From: Chitinimonas koreensis
GTDB taxonomy: Bacteria; Pseudomonadota; Gammaproteobacteria; Burkholderiales; Chitinimonadaceae
DNA: 64,000 nt
Assembly (NCBI RefSeq): GCF_014353015.1
Contig: NZ_CP060704.1
Span: 576,001-640,000 of the forward strand
Direction of reading: 5' to 3'
Under the pieces are notes generated by a model, which was not told the DNA's origin, did no database searches, and saw only the letters and a program-made list of their open reading frames with translations. Below, one piece after another: positions 37,275-46,243 of the stretch. Position 1 is the first letter of the stretch; every line of letters starts with the position of its first letter. The translations under genes and the position numbers were made by a program.

Positions 37275-38334
37275 TCCGCAACGCATCGTCGTCGGCCTGT
37301 CCGGCGGCGTCGATTCCTCGGTGTCGGCCTGGCTGCTCAAGCGCCAGGGCTACGAGGTGCTCGGCGTCTTCATGCAGAACTGGGAAGACGACAACGACGA
37401 CGAATACTGCTCGATCAAGGAGGATGCGCGCGACGCGATCGCGGTGGCCGACCTGGTCGGCATCGACGTCGAGCTGGTCAACTTCGCGCGCGAGTACAAG
37501 GACCGGGTGTTCGCCTACTTCCTCAGCGAGTACCAGGCCGGCCGCACGCCGAATCCCGACGTGCTGTGCAATGCCGAGATCAAGTTCAAGGCCTTCCTCG
37601 ACCACGCGATCGCGCTCGGCGCCGAGAAGATCGCCACCGGCCACTACGCCGCCACCGACCTGGACGCCGACGGCCGCACCCGCCTGTTGCGCGGCGCCGA
37701 CGAGGGCAAGGACCAGAGCTACTTCCTCTACCGGCTGTCGCAATACCAGGTGTCGCGCGCGCTGTTTCCGCTCGGCGGGATGCACAAGCCCGAGGTGCGC
37801 CGGCTGGCCGCCGAGATCGGCCTGCCCAACCACGCCAAGAAGGATTCGACCGGCATCTGCTTCATCGGCGAGCGGCCGTTCCGCGAGTTCCTCAACCGCT
37901 ACCTGCCCAAGACGCCGGGCCCGATGGTCACCCCCGAGGGCCGGGTGATGGGCGAGCACATGGGCCTGATGTACCACACCATCGGCCAGCGCCAGGGCCT
38001 GGGCATCGGCGGCGCCGGCGAGCCGTGGTACGTGGCCGGCAAGGACATGGCGCGCAACGAGCTGATCGTGGTGCAAGGCCACGACCATCCGCTGCTGCTC
38101 AAGCCCGAGCTCGAGGCCGACCAGCTGAGCTGGGTGGCCGACGAGGCGCCGCGCCCGGGCCGCTACAGCGCCAAGACGCGCTATCGCCAGGCGGATGCCG
38201 CCTGCGAGCTGGTCGAGGTGAGCGGGGGCGTGGCGCGGGTGCGCTTCGATACGCCGCAATGGGCGGTGACGCCGGGCCAGTCGGTGGTGCTGTACGACGG
38301 AGCGGCCTGCCTCGGCGGCGGGGTGATCCGCTAG
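37267..38334 (+). CDS. mnmA: tRNA-specific 2-thiouridylase MnmA
   Basis: Installs sulfur at position 2 of U34 in Lys, Glu and Gln tRNAs. The protein has 355 residues. The PP-loop SGGVDSS is at 12-18. The nucleophilic and persulfide-carrying cysteines are C101 (PDVLCNAEIKF) and C198 (STGICFIGERPF). The FMQNWEDDND segment near 35-45 and the GHYAAT motif are typical. It overlaps nudJ by 8 bases, so the two are probably cotranscribed. Confidence 0.97.
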   Translation: MTDPQRIVVGLSGGVDSSVSAWLLKRQGYEVLGVFMQNWEDDNDDEYCSIKEDARDAIAVADLVGIDVELVNFAREYKDRVFAYFLSEYQAGRTPNPDVLCNAEIKFKAFLDHAIALGAEKIATGHYAATDLDADGRTRLLRGADEGKDQSYFLYRLSQYQVSRALFPLGGMHKPEVRRLAAEIGLPNHAKKDSTGICFIGERPFREFLNRYLPKTPGPMVTPEGRVMGEHMGLMYHTIGQRQGLGIGGAGEPWYVAGKDMARNELIVVQGHDHPLLLKPELEADQLSWVADEAPRPGRYSAKTRYRQADAACELVEVSGGVARVRFDTPQWAVTPGQSVVLYDGAACLGGGVIR

Positions 38335-38503
38335 CGGAGCGCGTGGACCGGTAGACGGTCGTCGGGGTTGCAGGTCGGGCTTCGGCCGATCTCCTGCCTC
38401 GATCAGGCGGCGCTGTCGGATTGCGGTCCGACCTGCATCGACGATGCTTCCGCATCCGCCCCGATTGTCCGGCGAGCGTGCGGCAATACCGGTCGCGTTT
38501 GGG

Positions 38504-38532
38504 GCAGCAAGGCGCCGCGGTGCCAATATAAT
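38504..38532 (+). promoter_or_regulatory. Candidate promoter of the chemoreceptor gene
   Basis: A perfect TATAAT lies at 38527-38532, about 100 bases before the MCP start, in an AT-rich spot of a GC-rich 300-base gap. No good -35 is visible, so an activator or alternative sigma factor may be needed. The remainder of 38335-38630 shows no gene. Confidence 0.35.
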
Positions 38533-38630
38533 GAAGAGCAGCAACGGTCCGGCCGCCAGGCCCGATCCATAAAGGAGCGCCGCCCATGAGCGGAGCCCAT
38601 CCCCAACCCAACCCGGAAAGGAAGTCCCCC

Positions 38631-40244
38631 ATGTCCATCGGTAAGCGCCTCGTGCTGATGCTGATGCTCGCGCTCGCCTCGCTGCTCATCGTGGGCGGCG
38701 TCGGCGTGGCCGCGTTCGGCAAGCTCAACGGCCACGTCAAGTACCTGACCGACACCACCATGCCCAGCGGCCAGGCGATGAACGACATCGGCAACGCCTA
38801 CCGCGAGATGCGCGCGCTCCTGCTGTCGCACATCATGGAACAGGACGCCGACCTCAAGAAGGCGTTCAGCCAGAAGGTGAGCGAGTCGATGGCGGTGACC
38901 AAGCGCGCGATCGACGGCTACGCCAACCTGGTCAACGACGACGAGGACAAGGCCAACTACGAGGCGATCAAGCTCGCCTACGCCAGCTACGTCGAGGGCT
39001 ACCAGGAGGCGCTGGACAACTCCTCGGCCAACAAGACCGACCAGGCGGTCGCCTCGCTGTACGGCAAGGTGATGCCGTCCGAGCAGGTGGTGCAGGTCTC
39101 GATCGAGAAGGCCGCCGCCTACAACCTCAAGCTGCAGGAACAGGCCGGCCTGAGCGCCGAGACCGAGTACCGCCGCGCGCTGATGATCTTCGCGGTGGTG
39201 ATCGTCAGTTCGGTGGTGCTGCTCGGCGGCTTCGGCTGGATGATCTACCGCGCCATCAAGGGGCCGCTGGCGACCATGGAGAAGATGGTCGAGCGCATCG
39301 GCCGCGAGCTCGACTTCACCCAGCGCGTACCGGTGAAGAGCCGCGACGAGGTCGGCATGACGGTGGCGGCCTTCAACCGGCTGCTCGACACGCTGCAGAG
39401 CAGCTTCCGCGACATCGCCGGCGCGGTCGACGGCGTGGCCGGCCAGGCCACCCAGATGGCCGAAGCGGCGCAGAGCATGTCGAGCAACTCGGCCGCCGCC
39501 AGCGAATCGGCCGCGGCGATGGCGGCCACGGTCGAGCAGGTCACGGTGTCGATCAACCACGTCGCCGACCGCGCCGGCGAAGCCGACGGCGTGTCGCGCC
39601 GCTCGGGCGAGATCGCCGGCGAAGGCGAGGCGGTGATCCAGTCGACCGTCAGCGAGATCAACGGCATCGCCGACCGCGTCGCCGACGCCTCGAGCCAGAT
39701 CGACCAGCTCGCGCGCGAGAGCGCCAACATCGGCGCGGTGGTCAACGTGATCAAGGAAGTGGCCGACCAGACCAACCTCTTGGCGCTCAACGCCGCGATC
39801 GAAGCGGCGCGCGCCGGCGAGCAGGGCCGCGGCTTCGCGGTGGTGGCCGACGAAGTGCGCAAGCTGGCCGAGCGCACCTCGCAGTCGACCCAGGAGATCG
39901 CCGCGCTGATCGCCACCATCCAGCAGGGCGCCAACACCGCGGTGGCACGCATGCGCGAGGTGGTCGAGCGGGTCGATTCCGGCGTGCGGAAGGCCAGCCA
40001 GGCCGGCGAGACGATCCAGCAGATCCGCGCCGGCTCGGCCCAGGTCGGCGAGATGGTCGGCGACATCACCCACGCGATCCGCGAGCAGAGCACCGCCAGC
40101 GTGAACATCGCCCAGCAGGTCGAGCGCATCGCGCAGATGTCGGAGGAGACCAACGGCGCGGCCGACAACACCGCCCAGGCCGCCAGCGAGCTGCAGGCGC
40201 TGGCCCGCCAGATGCAGACCACCGTCGCGCGCTACCGCGTCTGA
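38631..40244 (+). CDS. Methyl-accepting chemotaxis protein
   Basis: A 537-residue chemoreceptor. Membrane helix 1 is at about 7-30 and a four-helix-bundle-type periplasmic domain at about 31-188. Membrane helix 2 is near 189-212 (IFAVVIVSSVVLLGGFGWMI), with HAMP about 213-265 and a signalling coiled coil after it. The hairpin tip is the conserved VADQTNLLALNAAIEAARAG. GGAAAGGAAG precedes the chosen ATG. The ligand-binding domain resembles the 4HB_MCP type, so the ligand cannot be named. No CheW-binding pentapeptide for CheR tethering is seen at the C terminus (ends TTVARYRV). Confidence 0.94.
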   Translation: MSIGKRLVLMLMLALASLLIVGGVGVAAFGKLNGHVKYLTDTTMPSGQAMNDIGNAYREMRALLLSHIMEQDADLKKAFSQKVSESMAVTKRAIDGYANLVNDDEDKANYEAIKLAYASYVEGYQEALDNSSANKTDQAVASLYGKVMPSEQVVQVSIEKAAAYNLKLQEQAGLSAETEYRRALMIFAVVIVSSVVLLGGFGWMIYRAIKGPLATMEKMVERIGRELDFTQRVPVKSRDEVGMTVAAFNRLLDTLQSSFRDIAGAVDGVAGQATQMAEAAQSMSSNSAAASESAAAMAATVEQVTVSINHVADRAGEADGVSRRSGEIAGEGEAVIQSTVSEINGIADRVADASSQIDQLARESANIGAVVNVIKEVADQTNLLALNAAIEAARAGEQGRGFAVVADEVRKLAERTSQSTQEIAALIATIQQGANTAVARMREVVERVDSGVRKASQAGETIQQIRAGSAQVGEMVGDITHAIREQSTASVNIAQQVERIAQMSEETNGAADNTAQAASELQALARQMQTTVARYRV

Positions 40245-40287
40245 CGCCCGCCGCCCGGCCGTCCGGCCAGCGAGGGAACGCCGAGCC

Positions 40288-41121
40288 TTGGTCGCCTCCA
40301 CCCTCATCTTCCGCCGCATGCCGCTGCCAGTGCTCTCCGCGCTGGCGCTGGCTTGCCGTGCCGCCGACGGGCCGGCTCCGGCCGTTCCGGCCGCGCCCGG
40401 CATCGCCGAGACCGTACGCGCCTGCGGCGGCGAGGGCGAGTGGATCCCGTCGAGCTATTTCGCGCGCGAGCACGGCAGGAAGACCGAAGCGGTGGTCGGC
40501 TATTCGGTCGACGTGCTGCGCGAGGCGCTGGCCGGCAGCCGCTTCCGGCCCGAGGCGGCGCTGCTGCCGTGGGCGCGCTGCCAGCGCGAGGTGCGCGACG
40601 GCCGCCGCTTCCAGCTCGCCATGGGCGTGCTGTACAGCCAGGAGCGCGCGCGCGAATACCTGCTCAGCGAGCCTTACCTGCGTTTCCGGCCCGGCTATTT
40701 CTACTGGCGCGGCCGCTTCCCCGCCGGCCTGTCGATCGACAGCGCGGCCGAGCTCGGCCGCTACCGCGTCTGCGGCCTGTACGGCTACAACTACGGCTAC
40801 ACCGGCCTCGATGCCGGCCGCTTCGACACCGGCGCGCTCGACTACCCCTCGGTGGTGGCCAAGCTGGCGGCCGGCCGTTGCGACCTGTTCGTCGAGACGC
40901 TCGAAGTGATGGCGGGCCAGCGCCGGCTCGGCCGGGTCGCCTACGATCCCGCCATCCTGGTCGGCCGGCCGATCCCGGGCCTGCCGCCGGTGGTGGCCCA
41001 CTTCGCCGTCAGCCCGAACGCGCCCGACGCGGTCGGTCTGGTGCGCGCGCTCGACGCCGGCATCGAGCGGCTGCGGCGCGCCCAGCGGCTCGACGCGCTG
41101 CTGTCGAAGCACACCGATTGA
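40288..41121 (+). CDS. Periplasmic substrate-binding-like protein (SBP_bac_3 fold)
   Basis: About 277 residues with a signal-like N terminus (FRRMPLPVLSALALACRA). The fold is that of amino-acid-type binding proteins: GYSVDVLREALAGSRF, LLPWARCQREVRDGRRFQLAMG and YRVCGLYGYNYGYTGLDAG are typical of the transporter-like proteins found alone in Betaproteobacteria. A TTG at 40288 has GAGGGAA upstream; an ATG at 40318 is the alternative. No permease or ATPase is nearby, so it may act as a sensor or scavenger. It follows the chemoreceptor by 43 bases, which makes a ligand-presenting role possible but unproved. Confidence 0.72.
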   Translation: MVASTLIFRRMPLPVLSALALACRAADGPAPAVPAAPGIAETVRACGGEGEWIPSSYFAREHGRKTEAVVGYSVDVLREALAGSRFRPEAALLPWARCQREVRDGRRFQLAMGVLYSQERAREYLLSEPYLRFRPGYFYWRGRFPAGLSIDSAAELGRYRVCGLYGYNYGYTGLDAGRFDTGALDYPSVVAKLAAGRCDLFVETLEVMAGQRRLGRVAYDPAILVGRPIPGLPPVVAHFAVSPNAPDAVGLVRALDAGIERLRRAQRLDALLSKHTD

Positions 41122-41140
41122 TCCTGCCTCGTCCTTTCCC

Positions 41141-41830
41141 ATGCTCGCCATCCTCGCCGACCATCCGCGCTTTCTGCTCGTCGACAAGCCGGCCGGCCTG
41201 AGCTTCCACCGCGAGGCCGAGGCGCCGGGCCTGCTGGACCTGCTGCGCGAATCGACCGGCCGCGACGACCTGCACGCGGTGCACCGGCTCGACCGCATCA
41301 CTTCGGGCCTGGTGCTGGTGGCCAAGGGGCCGGCCGCGGCGGCCGAATTCGGCGCCTTGTTCGCCGAGCGGCGCATCGCCAAGTTCTACCTCGCGCTGTC
41401 CGACCGCGCGCCCGCCAAGAAGCAGGGCACCATCGCCGGCGACATGGCCAAGGGCCGCAACGGCAGCTGGCGCCTGTTGCCGACGCGGCAGGACCCGGCC
41501 GTCACGCGCTTCTTCAGCGCCGGGCTCGGCGGCGGCCTGCGGCTGTTCCTGGTGCGGCCGCAGACCGGCCGCACGCACCAGATCCGGGTCGCGCTCAAGT
41601 CCCTCGGCAGCCCGATCCTCGGCGACGCGCGCTACGGCGGCGCGGCGGCCGACCGCGGCTATCTGCATGCCTGGTCGCTGGCCTTCGAACTCGGCGGCGA
41701 ATCGTTCGACTTCACCTGTCCGCCGCGCGAGGGCGGGCACTGGCACGGCGAAGCCTGCCGCGCCTTGCTCGACTGCGGCGCGAACGGTCGTTTTGCCGAA
41801 CCGGCCGCACTGGCTTGGCCTGGCGGCTGA
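41141..41830 (+). CDS. RluA-family RNA pseudouridine synthase
   Basis: A 229-residue enzyme of the RluA family without an S4 domain. The catalytic aspartate is D51 in HAVHRLDRITSG; LVRPQTGRTHQIRVALKSLG and GDARYGG are the other family motifs. The RNA target (tRNA or 23S rRNA) cannot be decided from sequence. It starts 19 bases after the previous gene, so cotranscription is possible. Confidence 0.9.
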   Translation: MLAILADHPRFLLVDKPAGLSFHREAEAPGLLDLLRESTGRDDLHAVHRLDRITSGLVLVAKGPAAAAEFGALFAERRIAKFYLALSDRAPAKKQGTIAGDMAKGRNGSWRLLPTRQDPAVTRFFSAGLGGGLRLFLVRPQTGRTHQIRVALKSLGSPILGDARYGGAAADRGYLHAWSLAFELGGESFDFTCPPREGGHWHGEACRALLDCGANGRFAEPAALAWPGG

Positions 41831-41906
41831 GCGCGGCTATCGTTGCGACTTGCCGCCGCGCGGCCATCCATTTCCACCGTTGCACGCCTTGCAGGAGTAG
41901 GACGCC

Positions 41907-43037
41907 ATGAGTCTGTGGAACAAGCTCACCAACGAGTTCATCGACATCGTCGAGTGGACGGAAGACCGTCCCGACGTGCTGGTGCACCGCTTCGAGCGCT
42001 ACCAGAACGAGATCAAGATGGGCGCCCAGCTCACAGTGCGCGAAGGCCAGCTGGCCGTCATGGTCAACGAGGGCCAGCTCGGCCGCGGCCAGGTCGCCGA
42101 TGTGTTCGTGCCCGGCATGTACACGCTGAGCACCGAGAACATGCCGATCCTGGCCACGCTCAAGGGCTGGAAGTACGGCTTCAACTCGCCGTTCAAGGCC
42201 GAGGTGTACTTCTTCAACACCCGCCTGTTCACCGACATGAAGTGGGGCACGCCGGGGCCGGCCACCATGCGCGACCCGGAGTTCGGCGTGGTGCGCGTCA
42301 CCGCCTTCGGCCTCTACACCATGCGGGTCAAGGACGCCAAGACGGTGCTGGTGGACCTGGTCGGCACCCGCGCCGAGCTCACGCTGGCCGACGTCGAGAC
42401 CAATCTGCGCGGCAAGGTCGGCAGCCGGATCAAGGAAGTGATGCCCGAGCTCGGCGTGCCGGTGATCGATCTCGAGGGCAAGGTCACGCTGCTGGGCGAG
42501 CGCATCCGCGACAGGATCGCGCCGGATTTCGACAAGCTGGGCCTCGAACTGGTCGAGGTGCAGGTGCAGGACGTCGGCCTGCCCGAGGAGGTCGAGAAGG
42601 CGATCGACCAGCAGGGCGCCATGCGCGCCATCGGCAACATGCACCAGTTCGCCCAGTACCAGGCGGCGCAGGCGATGCGCGACGCGGCGCAGAACCCGGG
42701 CACCGTCGGCGGCGTGATGGGCGTCGGCGTCGGCATGGGGCTGAACCAGACCATGGGCGGGCTGTTCCAGCAGCAGCCGGCCCCGGCCGCACCCGCCCCG
42801 GCGGCCTCGGGCGCGGTGCCGCCGCCGATTCCCGGCGCGGTGGCGTTCTTCGTCGCGGTCGGCGGCCAGCAGGCCGGGCCGTTCGACTTCGGCGTGCTGC
42901 AGCAGAAGGTGCAGGCCGGCGAGATCGGCCGCGACAGCCTGGTATGGAAGGCCGGCATGGCGCAGTGGGCGCCGGCCGGCGAGCAGGCCGAGCTCGGCAT
43001 CCTGTTCGCCAACGTGCCGCCGCCGCTGCCGCAGTAG
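41907..43037 (+). CDS. SPFH-domain protein with C-terminal GYF_2 domain
   Basis: A 376-residue protein, with no signal peptide or membrane helix. The SPFH (band 7, virion core protein) domain covers about 25-250, with MPILATLKGWKYGFNSPFK and GLELVEVQVQDVGLPEEVEK. A Pro/Ala-rich linker (about 290-310) leads to a GYF_2 domain (about 312-365) ending in MAQWAPAGEQ-type residues. Similar SPFH proteins include Bacillus YdjI, encoded with a zinc-ribbon membrane protein and a PspA homologue. The zinc-ribbon partner is found at 43726 here, separated by a BON protein gene. A membrane-stress role is inferred. Confidence 0.87.
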   Translation: MSLWNKLTNEFIDIVEWTEDRPDVLVHRFERYQNEIKMGAQLTVREGQLAVMVNEGQLGRGQVADVFVPGMYTLSTENMPILATLKGWKYGFNSPFKAEVYFFNTRLFTDMKWGTPGPATMRDPEFGVVRVTAFGLYTMRVKDAKTVLVDLVGTRAELTLADVETNLRGKVGSRIKEVMPELGVPVIDLEGKVTLLGERIRDRIAPDFDKLGLELVEVQVQDVGLPEEVEKAIDQQGAMRAIGNMHQFAQYQAAQAMRDAAQNPGTVGGVMGVGVGMGLNQTMGGLFQQQPAPAAPAPAASGAVPPPIPGAVAFFVAVGGQQAGPFDFGVLQQKVQAGEIGRDSLVWKAGMAQWAPAGEQAELGILFANVPPPLPQ

Positions 43038-43069
43038 GCATTGCTGCCGGAGCGGGCGGATACGGCGTT

Positions 43070-43170
43070 TTCACCGCGGAGGACGCAGAGGACGCCGAGG
43101 GGCGGATCGCTGCCTTCTTCCGGATCGGAAGGGGCAGCTTCTCCGCGTCCTCGGCGTCCTCTGCCGTGAA
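43070..43170. repeat. Intergenic inverted repeat (GAGGACGC type)
   Basis: The left arm, around TTCACCGCGGAGGACGCAGA, and the right arm, around TCGGCGTCCTCTGCCGTGAA, are imperfect complements. They enclose a second hairpin made of GCTGCC and GGCAGC with CTTCC/GGAAG. It lies between the convergent SPFH and BON genes and can form one long cruciform, possibly terminating both. Confidence 0.75.
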
Positions 43171-43186
43171 GCGTTTCGGCTTTCGA

Positions 43187-43501
43187 TCAGCCCTTGATCT
43201 TGATGGCGTCCTTCACGTCCTTCACGCCGGCGGTCTGCTTGGCCAGCTCGAGTGCGCGCGACTTTTCGGCCTGGCTGGCGGTGCCGCTCAGCTCGACCAC
43301 GCCCTGCTTGGCCTGGACCTTGATCTGGCTGTAGGCCAGCGCCTGGTCGGCCTGGATCGCGGCCTGCACGGCGGCGGTCAGGCTGCTGTCGTCGGCGGCG
43401 GCCAGCTCGGTGGCCGCGGTGGTGCCGGCAGCGAAACCGGGCAGGGCGGCGCCGGCCAGGGCGAAGGCGGCGAGGGCGGAGAGCGCGAACTTGGTTTGCA
43501 T
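43187..43501 (-). CDS. BON-domain periplasmic protein
   Basis: A 104-residue protein. It has a signal peptide (about 1-25, AAFALAGAALPGFA) and a single BON domain (about 38-104) with AIQADQALAYSQIKVQAKQG and VVELSGTASQ, the usual beta-alpha-beta pattern seen in OsmY-type proteins. BON domains bind phospholipids. It is convergent with the SPFH gene and divergent from the zinc-ribbon gene, which fits a shared envelope theme but is not proof. Confidence 0.9.
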   Translation of the reverse strand: MQTKFALSALAAFALAGAALPGFAAGTTAATELAAADDSSLTAAVQAAIQADQALAYSQIKVQAKQGVVELSGTASQAEKSRALELAKQTAGVKDVKDAIKIKG

Positions 43502-43725
43502 AATCAGGACCTCTGGGTCGGGGTGGTTGGAGGCCTTCCTATGGCAAGTGCCGTGCCAGCCTTGAAATATTCATATGAAACAATGATTTGTGCGAAATCT
43601 CCCCGAGTCGGCGGCTGCGGCGATGTCGCCGTCCGGCGACGTCGGGCCGCGCGTGCCGGACTAGAGGACTGAAACGAAAGCGAATTTTCTGTCGCCGGCC
43701 GGCGACGGACGGAAAGACGGGAACG

Positions 43726-44811
43726 ATGTCCACCACCACCTATCCCTGCCGCCAGTGCGGCGCCAAGCTCGAATTCGCCCCGGGCCAGCACGCGCTGGCC
43801 TGTCCCTACTGCGGCGCCGAGAACGAGATCGCGGCCGCGCCCGAGGCCGAAGTCGCCGCCGCGGTCGAGGAGCTCGACTACGCCGGCTACCTGGCCCAGG
43901 CCGCAGGCGACGAGCCGCAGATCGAGCGGCAGACGGTGAAATGCCCGGGCTGCGGCGCCGAGAGCCAGCTGCCGGCCAATGTCGCGGCGGACCGCTGCCC
44001 GTTCTGCGCGGTGCCGCTGATCGCCGCCCGCGCCTATGCCGCCCGCACCATCCGGCCGCGCGCGGTGGCGCCGTTCGAGATCCGCGACGCCGATGCGCGC
44101 GACCGCTTCCGGCGCTGGATCGACGGCCTGTGGTTCGCGCCCAACGCGCTCAAGCGCGCCTACCGCGCCGACCATGGCCTCAAGGGCTGCTACCTGCCCT
44201 ACTGGACCTACGACGCCGCCAGCGACACGCCCTACCGCGGCCAGCGCGGCGACCATTACTACGTGACCGAGCAATACACCGAGAACGGCGTCAGCAAGAC
44301 GCGCCAGGTGCAGCGCACGCGCTGGAGCCCGGCTTCGGGCCAGGTCCACCTCGATTTCGACGATGTGACGGTGCCGGCCAGCCGCTCGCTGCCGCAGGAC
44401 TATCTCGACGGCCTCGAGCCGTGGCGGCTCGGGCAACTGCAGCCCTATCGCGACGAATACGTGGCCGGCTTCACGGTGGAGGCCTACCAGGTCGGCCTGG
44501 AGCCGGGCTTCGAGCGCGCGCGCGGCCGCATGGAACCGGTGATCCGCGACGCGATCTGCCGCGACATCGGCGGCGACGTGCAGCAGATCAGCGAGATGTC
44601 GCCGCGCTACAGCGCGATCACCTTCAAGCACGTGCTGCTGCCGGTGTGGCTGTCGAGCTACCAGTACGGCGGCAAGACCTGGCGCTTCCTGGTCAACGGC
44701 CAGACCGGCGAGGTGCAGGGCGAGCGGCCGTGGTCGGCGTGGAAGATCGCGTTCGCAGTGCTGGCGGTGTTGCTGGTGCTGGGGGTGGTGATCTATCTGT
44801 CGGGGCAGTGA
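43726..44811 (+). CDS. Membrane protein with two N-terminal zinc ribbons (YdjG-like)
   Basis: A 361-residue protein. There are two zinc ribbons, C8/C11 with C26/C29 (CRQC, CPYC) and C73/C76 with C91/C94 (CPGC, CPFC). A conserved central region (about 110-330) includes GLKGCYLPYWTYDA and the TRWSPASGQVHLDFDDV segment. One C-terminal membrane helix lies at about 337-357, leaving the bulk in the cytoplasm. Proteins of this type are sometimes mislabelled as helicase-related because of the ribbons. Pairing with the SPFH gene recalls the Bacillus ydjGHI module. The start is set at MSTTTYPCRQCG. Confidence 0.82.
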   Translation: MSTTTYPCRQCGAKLEFAPGQHALACPYCGAENEIAAAPEAEVAAAVEELDYAGYLAQAAGDEPQIERQTVKCPGCGAESQLPANVAADRCPFCAVPLIAARAYAARTIRPRAVAPFEIRDADARDRFRRWIDGLWFAPNALKRAYRADHGLKGCYLPYWTYDAASDTPYRGQRGDHYYVTEQYTENGVSKTRQVQRTRWSPASGQVHLDFDDVTVPASRSLPQDYLDGLEPWRLGQLQPYRDEYVAGFTVEAYQVGLEPGFERARGRMEPVIRDAICRDIGGDVQQISEMSPRYSAITFKHVLLPVWLSSYQYGGKTWRFLVNGQTGEVQGERPWSAWKIAFAVLAVLLVLGVVIYLSGQ

Positions 44812-44884
44812 AATGGCCGGCGGTCGCCGGCCGTGAAAGGCGATGCCGCTGCGCGGCGGTGAAACGTGAAATGCGGGGCGTCGC

Positions 44885-44971
44885 GCGCCTTTGTAGGAGC
44901 GGCTTCAGCCGCGAATGCCTGTGATGGAAGTTCCACCGGTTCGCGGCCGAAGCCGCTCCTACAAAAGGCGC
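44885..44971. repeat. REP-like palindrome, copy 1
   Basis: The arms GTAGGAGCGGCTTCAGCCGC and its near-complement, ending GAAGCCGCTCCTACAAAAGG, are separated by about 24 bases. Copies 2 and 3 lie at 46941-47023 and 60345-60418. Confidence 0.85.
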
Positions 44972-45075
44972 TATGGCCCATATTGCCGGAATCAATTTCC
45001 CATGCGCCGCCGGCGGGACTAGCGTGAAGACAGGGCCGGCGCATCCCGGGCCGGCCCGTTCACGAGGAGACGGCC

Positions 45076-45324
45076 ATGAACACGCCACTGCCGCAATCGC
45101 CCGAGAACCTGCAGGACTGCGCCACCTGCCTGCGCGAAATCCCACCGTCCGAAGTCCAGAGCAGCGAAGCGCGCGACTATGTCGCCGGCTTCTACGGCCT
45201 GGCCTGCTACATGCAATGGCAGGCGCAGGCCGACGGCACGGCAGGCCAGCAGCAGGCGGGGTCGGCACAGACCGCCGTGCAGCCGGGTCAGCAGCCGGGC
45301 CGGACGCAGCAGCAACAAGTCTGA
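45076..45324 (+). CDS. Small cysteine-containing protein, DUF3330-like
   Basis: An 82-residue protein. The N-terminal half, DCATCLREIPPSEVQSSEAR followed by DYVAGFYGLACYMQW, resembles DUF3330, a small CxxC-containing domain. The C-terminal half is low-complexity glutamine/glycine. CACGAGGAGACGGCC gives a strong ribosome site. Two closely spaced cysteines (C15, C18) and C44 could bind metal. Function is unknown. It converges on the anti-sigma gene with 12 bases between stops. Confidence 0.65.
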   Translation: MNTPLPQSPENLQDCATCLREIPPSEVQSSEARDYVAGFYGLACYMQWQAQADGTAGQQQAGSAQTAVQPGQQPGRTQQQQV

Positions 45325-45336
45325 GTCCGAGTCCGC

Positions 45337-46243
45337 TCAACGTTCCGGCGGATTGACCGGCTCGCCGCTCGGCTCCACCAACTGGCGAGCCAGCTCCGGC
45401 GGGACCGGGTAGTCGGGGAAGCGCGTCCGCAGCCGCTTCAGCGCGGCGCGGGCCTCTGCCGGCCTGTCCGCCTGCAATAGCGCCTTCACCTCGGCCAGCA
45501 GGGCCTCGGGCGCTTCGGCCGGGGCGGCCAATCCTTTCAGCCGTGCCATCGGCTTGGCGGCGTGGTCGGCCACCGCCGCCGGCGCGTCGAGCGTCGGCCG
45601 GCCCGGTGCGGTGCCGGCCGGGGCGGGGGCCGCCAGGAGCGCGGGCGGTGTTTCTGCGGGCTGCGCCTCGGCCTTGGCCGGCAGGCTTGCCTCGGCCGCT
45701 ACGCGCGCTTCCTTTCGTCTTTCCGGCGATTGTTCCGGCACGGGCTCCGCTGCGGCCGGACTCGATGCGGCCGGAGCCGGCATCGGCGGCGGCGCGATCT
45801 CGACCGGTACGGTGATCGTGGCCACGGGGGCGGCGGAGGGGCGGCAGGTCGCTCGGACATGGCCTGCCCCTTGGCCAGCGCCTGCGCCGCCCCTCATCGT
45901 TTTCAGATTCTGCGATCGGCGCGGCCGGGGCCACTGCGACGGCCTTTTCCTTGAGCAGCGGCGCCTGGTCGGCCACCGCCACTTCCGCCTGGCCCGAGTC
46001 GTGCAGGCGCCAGCTCACGCCCACCGCCAGCAGCAGGGTGGCGGCCAGCGACAGCGGCGCGATCCAGCGCGGCCGCGGCTTGCGCGGGAAGGCGATCACG
46101 GTGGCCGGCTCGCGCACCGCCTCGCGCGCGGCGGCCAGGATGGCGGCGTCGAGCGCGGCCGGCGGCTCGGCCGGCCCGAGCGCGCGCAGCGCCTCGGTCA
46201 GGTCGGGGTCGTGCAGATCGTCGTCGGGTCGCATGGTGTTCAT
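45337..46243 (-). CDS. Probable anti-sigma factor, single-pass membrane protein (two apparent frameshifts)
   Basis: The start ATG overlaps the sigma-factor stop (ATGA). The N-terminal cytoplasmic part (about 1-58) precedes a single helix (about 60-78, IAPLSLAATLLLAVGVSW) and an Ala/Pro-rich periplasmic part. The C-terminal 50 residues contain ALLQADRPAEARAALKRLRT. Two bases are missing, at the runs 45890-45893 and 45826-45830. Restoring one base in each gives NDEGAAQALAKGQAMSERPA, then APPPPPVATITVPVEIAPPP, and a total of 302 residues. No HxxxCxxC zinc motif is present. The anti-sigma role is inferred from coupling to the sigma gene and the topology. Confidence 0.72.
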
